From assembly GCF_048128805.1 (NCBI RefSeq), contig NC_136013.1, positions 6,828,102 to 6,892,101 of the forward strand: a stretch of 64,000 nucleotides of DNA. The letters are read 5' to 3'. This stretch comes from Centroberyx gerrardi. Its lineage: Eukaryota; Chordata; Actinopteri; Beryciformes; Berycidae. The stretch's first letter is position 1, and each line of letters begins with the position of its first letter. The notes below the pieces were generated by a model that was not told where the DNA came from, ran no database searches, and saw only the letters and a list, made by a program, of their open reading frames with translations. The position numbers were made by a program, and so were the translations under genes. Shown here one piece after another: positions 48,280 to 59,700 of the stretch.

Positions 48280-51200
48280 ATGGAAGTTACAGAAAAACCT
48301 GATGAGGTATGCTAAGCAATAGAAATGTACTTTTCTATAGATATATATTGTTGGGCTAGAACTGAATTGCATCTGTCATAAAAATTTTTTGGCAATTTAT
48401 GTAAAAGACTAGTTCTGTTACCATGAAAACAGACATTGCCTAAGTTTACAAGTGGCTCTTTGTAAAAGGTTAATAAATGTTTATTCATTAATAAGGGTTT
48501 TTCTTGATTAAGTGATTTATTAATGATTTATGCCAGTCTTGAGGCATAATATAACACTATGTTATTGACATGATCTCATTAGGTGGAGCAGTGTCATGAG
48601 CGGGACAGGCTGAAGATGAGAGTTGCTGTGTTGGAGGAGAGTGTGCGGTCCTCTGAGGTGGACTGCAGGACCAGCAGGGAGACGGTGATGAGGCTGGTGG
48701 CAGAGCTGGACCGAGAGAGGAGGAAGGCTGTCAGCAGCACAACAGCACTCGATTCACTCAAAGTGGTAGCTACTCACACAACTTTTAAGCTCTTGTAAGA
48801 TAAGTGTACAGTAAAATTAGAGGCCTAAATTCAGTGTCGCTGAATAGGTTCTGTCCCTGTTTCTGGTGTGTTTTGACACCGGTTTCTTAGCTGAAACCAT
48901 TTAAGAACCCCTCACCTAAGTAATGAAAAATGATCCAGGACATGGCATTTGACATATTTGACAAAGATGTGGTGTGACTCTGTGTGGTGTCTGTCTCAGG
49001 AGTTGGACGGCATGGTGTTGGGGAAGAGGAGCGCTGAGATGGAGAAGCAGAGCCTGACGGAGAGGCTTGAGGCCAGCAGGCGAGTCATAGAGGCAGCCAG
49101 GCGGGAATCACACTGTTTGGAGAAGCAGGTTGAGGAGCTTGATAGGAAGTTCCACTCTAGCCAAGGAGAGGCCCAGGCGGCTCGGGGGCAGCTACAGACC
49201 TTCCTGGGAGAGGTGGCGGTCCTGCTGCAGGGTGACTCTGAGGACGTCCTCCTGCCCACAGAGAGGGATATTCTGCAGAAACTGAATAAACTCTGCAACA
49301 AGGTGGGGGATGCAATAACGGTAGAACATAATCTATGGCGTTTTTAACAAGACTCACTAATTTATAGTATCTTGTTACATCAACACATGGCCATCTTGGT
49401 AGGAAAATAACAGGTGACTGTAATAAATTAATAGGTGATTATAATCAAATGACAGCAACAGCCAATGAGCTGTGTATAGGCCTATGTACCTACCAATATG
49501 ATATATAAAGCATCATATTGGTAGGAAATGCATGTGGCATCATGGGAATACTATGAATTGGTAATGATGTAATTTTTTCAGTGAAAAGGCATTGCCTGGT
49601 ATTGACAAATCACCATTTATTTATTTTATTTTTATCACCATGTTTCCACATTTCACTGTACGTTAATTGAGACCACAGGAGGGTTCATTATGGAGCATTA
49701 CATCTTTCAATCCTAATCTCCCAGAGGCATTACTAAAATAAACACAAGCATTTTTGGAGGCTGCCTTTGTGATAGATTTCTGCATCTGGCCCTGCAGACC
49801 ATGTCGGAGATGGAGGCGAGGCTGTCCCGTGTCTCCGAGGAGCTGAGCAGGCAGACGGAGCTGCACCACAGTGCGTTACAGAGGGCTCAGCTTGCGGAGC
49901 AGCAAGTCCAGGACCTGAGGGAGAGACTTCAGGGTCTGGAGGCTGAGCTGCTGACAGCAGACATGCATCGTGACGGGCTGCGTCACAACAAACAGAATGT
50001 GAGTACACTGGCAGGAGACCAAGGGTTACAGTCGCTGGTCAGGGCCATCACATTCAGATTTAAACCAGTAATAGATTGCTTTGGAATAGTAGAAAACCAT
50101 ACACAGGCTGTATAAATGTGTAATAGAGGTGTATAAACTAGGAAGTTATTAATTTAAATCCTTAGTCCACCAGGAATTCCTATGAAATATATTAAGTGAT
50201 ATGTTAAATGATTTTAAATCACCCCTCTAACAGTATGAACAGTTCCTGGAGCAGCTGTCAGAGATGATGAAGGTTGACAGTATTGCTGTGGACCTCGGCT
50301 TCGACATGAGGTTAAAACTCCTCCTGTCCCGAGCAGAACAACTGGTCAAACAAGAAGGAACATCTTTGGTGGAGACCAAAACTTTGACCTACAGTCTACA
50401 GCGAAAGGTACCATCAACAAACCTGATTAGTCATTATATTACTGATATTTTTATTTATTGTTATAGAAATTGTATTATCTCTGCATTATTCTGTTAATGC
50501 AATGACACTGACAATGACATCTTACACATTAAGTGGATTTAAAGATCCACTGTACTGAGTGTGATTTGATCATCTATTTATCCTCAAGCACTGCAGCAGT
50601 TGTTGAAAGCTATTCTTTCTCAAAAAGCACAGCAGAGCAGCGACTGTGTTGGCATGTTATAATTTACACTTTCTCATGGCTGAAGAGAGAACAAAATTTG
50701 AATTTCCCATACATTTCCATTGGGATTCAGGCCATGGACACACCTGGCTGTAATTGAAATGTTCCTGTTGCCAACAGCTGAAGCTGCAGAAGGACCGGCT
50801 AGAGAGCAAGGAGCTCCACACTGAGCTCCTGAGGAAGAAGGTGTCAGATCTGGAGGAGGAGAGGCGGAGCCGATCGGCGTTGTCCGTGGAACGAGACGAC
50901 GCTCACCTGGAGGCCAGGAGGCTGCAGAAAAAGGTGGAACGTCTCCAAGGCGAGCTGAAGGCCACCAAGCTCTCCAACACTGAGCTCAAGGCCCAGCTCT
51001 CCCGCACCAATGAGCTCAAGGTAGAGGGGAGACGGGTTCGGACCCACCTTCCATCCAGAGGCAGAGTCATATAATCTTTCCACCTCATGATTTAAGGTGG
51101 ATTTGTGTGTGTTTCTGTGTGTGGGTGGTTGGAAGGAGGGGGTAATCATTTCTTGAAAGATTGGGTTTTCACCTACCGCAAGTTTAATAATCATCCAGCC

Positions 51201-52554
51201 TATGAGAACGTAATGCTTTGTAACCATGTATCAGTTATATTGAGCAGGATGGTTCTGTTTTTAGTTTTGTTCAATCAAACATGCACATTCACAAAGTAGT
51301 GTCAAAGAGCAACAAGGTAATATCATTTCCTTGATAAATTCGTTGAATAACTTCCTGTTTTGCGCTGTGGGTAAATTTTCCGTTCACTGAATGCCAACAA
51401 CTGCTTGGGTCTCTGCTGTGTCCAACACGCCAAGCTGAAAGTCATGGAGCAGAGTCAGACCGTGCAGCAGCAGAGTAAGAGGCTGGATGAGCTGGTGGAG
51501 GGGAAGGCCAAGGTGGAGAGGACGCTGAGCGCAGTGAGCTCAGACCTGCAGAGCCAGGAGAAGGCGGCCAGGGAAGACCAGCAGCAGCTCCACACCCTCA
51601 GACAGACTCTAGCCCAGCTGTCTGAGAGGGAGAGAGAGGTAAGGCATGGACGCATATGAAGGGTTTCCTTACACAACTCTAGATCCATTTGGAAGTAATG
51701 TTACTTGATGTTATTCAATGTTTAAAACAAGTAATGGGCTCAAGATGGCTGATAACTTTAGTAATATACACACGAGTTCTGCTTTCACTCAAGGAATCAC
51801 TTTGTCAGAGTTGGTGCCACATTTTGAAAATGGAGGGCATCTCATTTTGGAATGAAACTCTAGAATTTGAAATGAAATTCTAGAATTTGGAATGAAACTC
51901 TAGAATTTGGAATTAAACTAGATTTTGAAATGAAACTCTAGAATTTGGAATGAAACTCTAGAATTTGAAATGAAACTCTAGAATTTGAAATGAAACTAGA
52001 ATTTGGAATGAAACTCTAGAATTTTGAATTAAACTAGATTTTGAAATGAAACTCTAGAATTTGGAATGAAACTCTAGAATTTGAAATGAAACTCTAGAAT
52101 TTGAAATGAAACTCTAGAATTTGGAATTAAACTCTAGATTTTGACTTCAAGTGGAGGAAGGATATGTCCCTTTTTTAATCTGCAACAAACTGGTCACTGG
52201 ATTTAAATAATGAAGGGCATTAGAGGAAGAAGCAAAGTCAGACTCAAATGTTTTTTTTGTTTCTCCATGGTTCAGTTGGTCGACTTCCGGATGGTAGTTT
52301 CCCAAATGCTTGGTCTGGATGCCACAACCCTGGCTCTCCCAAATTATGAAATCATCAAGTTACTAGAGAGCCTGCTTCACACTCATCATCACCACCACCA
52401 CCTTCATCATCACCTTAATCTGCCCTGGCAATGTCCGACCCACCAGAGGTCGCATCTCCCCCAAATCCACGACTTCCCTGACAGCTCCTCCTTCGATGCT
52501 TCTACCTCTAGGTCTGCTGGCCCTGAGGATGCTGTACCCCTCCACGAAACCTAG
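48280..52554 (+). CDS. ccdc170: Coiled-coil domain-containing protein 170, 537 aa
   Basis: Golgi- and microtubule-associated coiled-coil protein, a neighbour of ESR1 in mammals. Coding exons: 48280-48306, 48583-48765, 49000-49302, 49798-49998, 50234-50407, 50778-51020, 51435-51638, 52276-52554; every internal exon is a whole number of codons. Residues 10 to about 440 are almost continuous heptad-rich coiled coil (Glu/Leu/Arg/Gln-rich). Family landmarks are LSRAEQLVKQEG, LESKELHTELLRKKVSDLEE and the C-terminal VDFRMVVSQMLGLDATTLAL then PNYEIIKLLESLLHTH, which matches human closely. Human CCDC170 is about 715 aa, so the first ~180 residues are absent here. The first exon supplies only MEVTEKPDE. 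The acceptor at 51434 (CGCCAAG) is weak. A histidine-rich stretch follows the conserved end. Confidence 0.93.
51849..52145. repeat. 20-bp minisatellite in ccdc170 intron 7
   Basis: About 14-15 units of AACTCTAGAATTTGGAATGA or variants (GG/GA at the middle). A higher-order period of about 116 bp is visible because the variant AACTAGATTTTG appears near 51917 and again near 52033. Confidence 0.93.
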
Positions 52555-53717
52555 ATTTATACTTTATACTTATACTGATTTATACTTTAAATGTCAAGGT
52601 ATTAACTGTGTTCTAAAAGAGCATATATGAACATAGATTTGACCTTCCACAGTATGAAATGATTTATCAGAAGCGTTTCTTTCTACTTGTGTTTTCAAGC
52701 GGAGCTCAACATAATTATTATTCACCAATGATTCACTTGAGCAAACATAACAAATGTAAAAGTGTAAAAGAAGAAATAAAAAGACAATATCAAAATGAGG
52801 ATTTGGCATTCATTGTTTTTGATAGTCGGATATACATACATTTTTCATATTTTTTTACCATTATATACACGTCATGTTAAATAATCCTGGACTGTTATAT
52901 ATTTGATACTGGACTGACAGAGCCATACAAAATATACAGTAGTTCTATACTTCATGATAATTATGAATCTTAAGTCATATTTGATATTGTTAAAAAAATA
53001 AAACAACAAAATGTGTACAGAACATGGTTGACTGATTTTAAAGGTTTGGAAACTCTTGAATTGTTCATAGTGACTGACTTTGATATTCAACACACAACTT
53101 GGCTTAAATGGATCTTACATGAGTCAATGTAATTCATGTTAAAAATTGACTGTTTACCACTGACACACTGAAGGATATAGGTAAATAAAAGCAAAGATTA
53201 GAACCGCATGCCAAAATACAAGTAAAAAAATAATTGCAATATAAGATATATTAAATGTTATTTTACAAATTTTCAGTTGTTACAAGCAAATTCACAGGCT
53301 ATATTTTCAGCATTTAACTTCGGTGCTATCTATTGACAGTTCTCTTGAGAGAAATACACCATGTATACACCATGAAGTCGATCCTCAACAGTTCATTCAT
53401 CCAGCTGATATCCACTGTGGTCAAAAACATTTTTTGGTTCTTACGTTTTGTTACACCAAAGATGCTTTTTAATTGACACAGCAATACACAGAATAGAATA
53501 GTGAGATCCTATGTGCTACACAATAAGATATTAACTGTAGATAGCAGCTGTAATTCTGCAGTACAAACGGGATGACCAAGATTAGTTTTTGCTACCAACA
53601 CAATGGATCATTCAAAAGAGATCAATGTGACTCCAATTCAGGTCATACTGCTGCGAGAGAGACCAATACTGTAATAAAACCTCAGGCAGTCCTGCTCAGA
53701 TGGCTCTCGCAGCCAGC
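52555..53717. other. Tail-to-tail spacer between ccdc170 and syne1
   Basis: Holds the ccdc170 3'UTR and the syne1 3'UTR. AATAAA at 52775-52780 (plus strand) is the likely ccdc170 poly(A) signal. No exon of esr1, which lies between these genes in human, is seen. Confidence 0.65.
52775..52780 (+). terminator. ccdc170: Poly(A) signal of ccdc170
   Basis: AATAAA, 221 bases past the stop codon. A second AATAAA lies near 52997. Confidence 0.55.
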
Positions 53718-56700
53718 CTACACTGGAGGCGGTCCGTTGGTGTAGCTGAGCATGGGGTAGAAGGAATGAGCAAAGTTGTTGGACTGAGCACAGTTGTAGT
53801 CCTCTGCAGACAGCGGCACCAGGAAGGCGACGCCCAGCAGCAGCAGCAGGAGGAGCTGGAGCGGCAGCGCGACCCACAGGACGCGCCACATAAACGATGA
53901 CCTACGGACCGCTGATGTCTCCGAGTCAGAATGGGAGGAACCGGACCCAGCGTCTCTGGGAGACCTGCTCACACACACAGTCACACGACACAACACACAC
54001 ACAGGTTTAGTTATTCACACCTATAATTAAGGACATAAGAGTTCCTCACATCTGTTCTGTCATTTGAGTCACCAATCTCGCAATAGTAGCATCACATTAG
54101 AATGGCAGCCTGAGATGTGCCAGATCGTTTTTCTTTGTGGTTCACAGAGACAAACTCTGCAAAAAGGACTAATTAAATTAGTCTAATCCAATAAACAAAC
54201 TTCACTTGAAATGCACGCTACTTCAATTCGTATTTTTCCATGTGCTTAGTGGTTTATGTGCTGTCTACCAGTTTTCAATCCAAATAAGATCTCAGTTCCA
54301 GCTACAGGGGAACTGTATGGCAGTGCTTGATGTAAGCACTATGGTGTATTTAACATCGACATTGCTGGGTACACACCTGAAAGCAATGGTGGGACAATGT
54401 TTGACATTGGTGATCTACACACTGACTTAGTGGGTGGAAAAACACAATTACAGAGACAGTCACGAGACAGTTTGTCAAGGCATACGTACAGTCCTACACC
54501 ACAAAACAGATATGTATGTCAGCTTGCATTCCTTTGCAAAGAGTGTTAGGATAAAAGCCAAAGGCATGCTGCAAGTAGTTGAACATTTAAATATTATTAA
54601 ACGGACTCTTTCAAGGTTTGTGTCCTGTTGAAAAATGCAAAGCATGCCAAGGCAAGAGCATAGCAATTAGAACAGATTTTTTAACAGGGTAGTTCAGCTT
54701 ATCTTTTTTTTAAAATTATCATTTATATTCACCATCTGAATACACCATCACCCTCAGTAAAAACTGTCTGCTTTTAGCCTCAGAGGTTAAAAGGGAATTG
54801 TTACAATGAAGCTCACTTATACCTACCCACTCTGGAAACACAAATTGCTATATTTGTTTTTATTAAGAAAGCACAGAGGTGTGTGATCTCTAAACAGATT
54901 ACACTAAAAATGACGCCAGATTCCAGGAATGCATGAATAAGAGTGATGTTTGCACTCAGGTTGTCCTATGCTGTTGCCAAAAGTGCCCCCCTACCACAAA
55001 TGGAGACCTGAGAGGCAAGACTCACAGATGACAGATTGAAGGGGGGGGGATGGTGGATAGTCAGTGAGACAGTAGAAGAGGAAGAAGAAGAAGAAATGTC
55101 ACACACGAGAGAGAGAGAGAGAGAAAGAGAAACTGCAGCCTTTGCATTGTTCATTGCAGACATTTACTGGCTTGGCAATTTGAGAGAAAGGGTGTGTGTG
55201 CTCAGTAACAGCAAGGGAGTGTTAGATATAGAGAGATATTTATGCTATACATAGGTATTGCCCTCTGGTTAGCGATATTAAGCAGCCAAGGACACTGGCA
55301 GAAAAGAGGCCTTGCACCATTCCTTCTGAAACTCTTTTATCAAGGATGTGTGGGCTGCCACTCACCTCATCCCCTAACCTACACATAGCGTCTAGACTTA
55401 CAGAAGATGATGGAATTCATTGTCATGAGCCGCTAATCTGGTACCAGTGTTACGACTGAAATTGGAATCTCATGCTCTTTAAAACACAGTTGTCGTGTGA
55501 GTCGTGGGGTCATCCGGGGTTAGTAAACGTGACTAGGCCTCCAAGTGCATCATGGGCCGATGAGTTCCATTATCTTCTGGGTGCTCTAGAAACCAACAGA
55601 AAGGTACCTGTGGTGTGGACTGCTCACAGAGGGTCCAGGGTGTGACAGACTACATTTGCCCCGTTGCTGTTTGCAATGAACAGGGGGGTAAAAGAAAGAA
55701 AGTATGTTTCAGTCCAGGCAAATTAAGACAAAGCTACTGATGAAAGAAATCCCAAAATGGAAGAAGAGCAGCAACAAAATCATACGTGAAGGTGATAGAT
55801 AGTAACCCATGATAATAAGGAATCTGGCTTTTCAAAGAGCACGACGACTTTGAACTGCTTGGGCTCGAGTGTAATGCTGTTATAGACAAACCGATTGCAT
55901 ATAGAAAGCTACGAATTATGCAGTGTGATGCATGAATTCCTTTGGTAACAAAGACATTTAGTAACATACACATAATACAAGCATTGATATGCTTATTTGG
56001 ACTGATCTGTAGACAAATCATTGCTCACTTACATTGACATATTAAAATTTTGCCCTCTTGCAATTTAAGCTAATAAAACAAATGACTGTTGGCATCATGC
56101 TTGATACTTTACAAAAAAAAAAAAAAAACATATGTTCTATTGTTATGTAATTTTAGCAGTTTCAAATAGCCAGTATTCCTTGGGAACAACACTACTGGGA
56201 TAAAAAGACTAGAGTGAAAAGAGAACAGTGTGGAAATACTGGACTAGAAAAAGTGACAACTAGGGCCGAACTGAAAAAAACCCAAAAACAAGTCATCCAA
56301 GAAGAAAAAGAGGGAAGAAATAAAAAAAAAAGTGGGAAAGGAAGGATTTCTCCAGTGCTCTGGCAGGGTTTGCTCTGGGAGTAGAAGACATGCAAGAAGA
56401 GTAAAAGGCTGGGAAAAAAGATTCAGAGTTCAGAGGGAGGGAGTGCAAAGAGGGTTGTGGAGGTGTAGAGAGGTGTGAGGAGAGATCTTGGGATGACGGG
56501 TGAATCTGGCCTTCAACTGGGCATTCGGGGCACAAAGTTTGCATTGTCTTTAGTGGGGGTTACCGAACACCTCGCTTCTCGTAGAGCAGCGTGTACAGGC
56601 AGGTGTATACGTTACCGATCGCCGCCGACTTGGCGTGCTCCTTCCTGATATGGGACTGAGGGAACCGGACGTGTCCAGCTCATCAGCAGATGACCAAGAA

Positions 56701-59700
56701 GACAGATCCTGAGGGAGGAGACAGAAATAGGTGATGCACACACAAAGAGAGAGAGAGATAAAAGAGTCACTATCCTTGATAAAATAGTTTCATATGGAAT
56801 TATGCAAGGACTCTTTTCTGCCAGTGTCCTTTTAGTTTAATTACTAGTTTAATTATACGTAGTGGTATTTAATACGTTTTCATGAACAGTACTATGTTGT
56901 TGATGACCGTGATTTATTAGTCTGTGAGGAAATTCTATTTGCATTTTACAGGCATCCGATAATAAGCAACATAAATCAAAACATATGGCACAGCATAGAA
57001 CTAGCACAAACTACATCCCTTCATCCATAAAGTTACAATTTTACAAGGCTACTGCTTGGTATAGAAAGGAAATAAACATATTTCTACTATACACATTTAT
57101 TACTATCTATTTTTTCTGATTTTCTCTCATTTTTTCTTGAGGAATAATAAATAGTTTTCAGCCTCTAGGCCTCCTCTGATAATTAAATAAAACAACCTGA
57201 AAAGTGAAAATCATTCTTTTGTTGCAGGCTCGCAAGTAGGCATGGCTTCGTCACGAGCCCAAAAAAAAGGTTGAGAACCACCGGCATAGTTGACATTGGA
57301 CATGTATCCAGTAGCTGAAGTCCTCACCTGTTGACTGCTGGTGATGTCCAGTATCTTGGCCAGCTCTCTGAGGTCTCGGGTTACCTCCTTCAGCAGCAGT
57401 TTGAGGCGGTTCCCAATAACATGAACCTTCTCCTTGGCCTCCAGACAGTCGCTGCCCTGGGAGTTGACCAGCAACTGGAGGGACATGTCTTGGAGGGAGG
57501 CCACCTTCAGCTGGGAGTCCAGCAGCTCCCGCCGGATTTGCTGTGGGAATCGTCAGTGTTAGACATGACTTCTAAACTATAGAAAAAGAACTAGTCGCAC
57601 ACTCCTCCGTATATTTGGTGTGACATTTATTTAACGCACCAATGTTTCAGCTATAGTACTTTCATCAGGGTGTGCGTCTTTCCCAATAGTCTGCACCTCT
57701 TTGGGTGTGCGTTCCACTATTTTCTGATAATGGACATGGCTTGTAACCTAACTCCATCTTTCACATCAAAATAGTTTTATCAAAATGCACTTTTTTGATC
57801 CAACAATTACTAATTAAAACAAAGTACTGACCCTTATTATGCAATATTCCAACTAAAAAATCTCCCACAATGTGCCTGTTTCCCCATGTTGTGTCACATT
57901 TTTTATAGATTATTTTTAAGTCATTAGTACTTTATTAGATATTATCCAGTGGAGGTTGACAAGAAAGACAGGATAGATGTGGGATGACACGCAACAAAGG
58001 CCATGAGGTGGGAGTCGTGCCCCAAAGTCTCACTACAATCCCTGTGTTTCCACCCAATAACAGCCCCCCTCCTCCACACTCAGAAACACAGAAAACCCTG
58101 AATAACTCATGCTAATATTAAAATTAATGACAACATACCGTGAGTGTTTTATGATGCTCATGGAGAGTGTCACTGTCCTGGATGGGGTCAATGGGAACCA
58201 CCTCATTCCTCCTGCGGTCGATGTTCTCCAACCACAGCAGCAGACCATGGCTCATCTCATGGAAGTCCTATTGATCAGACGTGCATTAGGGATGCAGAGA
58301 TTCAATTTTATGCATGAGAGATTTCATACTTAATACTCTATGAAACTTTATCACAAAACATTCAGATGGGTTTGTCAAAACAGGCTAAGTCAATAGATTT
58401 TTTTTTTTTTTTTTAATTGTCAAATGAACTAAACTCAACTACCACCTCCAAATTCCTGTCTTAATTTTGAGTGTCTAAAGTTGATGGTGGGTACATACAT
58501 GACATTGCATGAGGGCTTCCTGTAGTGAGGATCTCCACTCCTCCAGAGAGCAGCCCAGTTTGTCCCAGTGCTTGTTCATGTCTTTCAGTTTGGCCTGCAG
58601 CTCTCGGGACTCGTCTGTGTCTGACTGCACAAACTCAGCGCTGCACAGGTTGATGGACAGCACAATAGCTTTGCGCTTGTCAAAGGACTTCTGCAGCTCC
58701 TGTTAACAAACAACATTTACAGTTTACAGTTAAGGCATTTAGCTTATGCTCTCAACCAGAACAACTGACAAAGGATGCAAAATAGATTAAGCTTAAATCC
58801 CTACAAGCAACCAATAGTAAGGAGTGTGTGGGTCAAGGCTACAGTGTTCAGACTACTGATGCAACAAATATTCTTGTGTTCCTAGAATATTAATGTATGA
58901 TAGAGAAGTGACATGTAAATAAAGTGCTAGGCAGAAAAGGTAAACTTTATCCTTTGAATATTAGTAAGTAATATCTCATAGTCTAATCTCATAGTCTAAT
59001 CTATAGTCACATTAATTATTGTTGTGCAGTGTGGGGCAATGCAGCTCAGAGAGATATGAGGAGACTGCAGATCACACTTAACAAGGCAGCAAGAATGGTC
59101 TTAAGGTGTGGGTTTGAAAAAGGAGTGAGTGAACTACATATTACAATGGGATGGCCCACAGTAGTAGAGCATGTGAGACAACATTCTATAGTACTAATTT
59201 CAAAAATTCAAAAGTTTAAAAAGCCAGTTAGTATTAAGGACAAACTGCTATTAGTACGTGATAAACATCAAGTTAACATAAGAATAAGAGATAAAAATCA
59301 TTATGTACTACCAAAAATAAAAACTGAAATGGGAAGACGGACTTTTATTTTCAGAACTGTTAAATTATGGAATTCATTACAATAACTCACTCAAGAACAG
59401 TACGGCGGTTGGATTGTTGATTGCAAGATTTCAAGATTTAAATGTAGTTATCATCACACTATTGTATTGCGCTGTCAGTAGGTTTGTAGAGTGAACACAT
59501 GTAGATTAATATGTGTATATATGTAGGTCCATACGGGATAAGTGTCAATGTATGTAGGTTATAGGTGTCATGCATGTATGTATATGATATATGTGTGTCA
59601 ATAATTATGTGTTGTATAATATGAATTATTGTATGCTTAAATGTTTTTAATGTGGACTCTTGGAAGATTAGCCAATAGGCTAAAAGAGATCCAAATAAAA

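Noticed and set aside
51849-52145. Regular short repeats considered as a CRISPR-like array
   Set aside because: Units are contiguous with no unique spacers and lie in a vertebrate intron, so it is a minisatellite.
59029-59385. 118-codon open frame as a host gene
   Set aside because: The protein is the C-terminal end of a LINE reverse transcriptase polyprotein, with a LINE tail after it.
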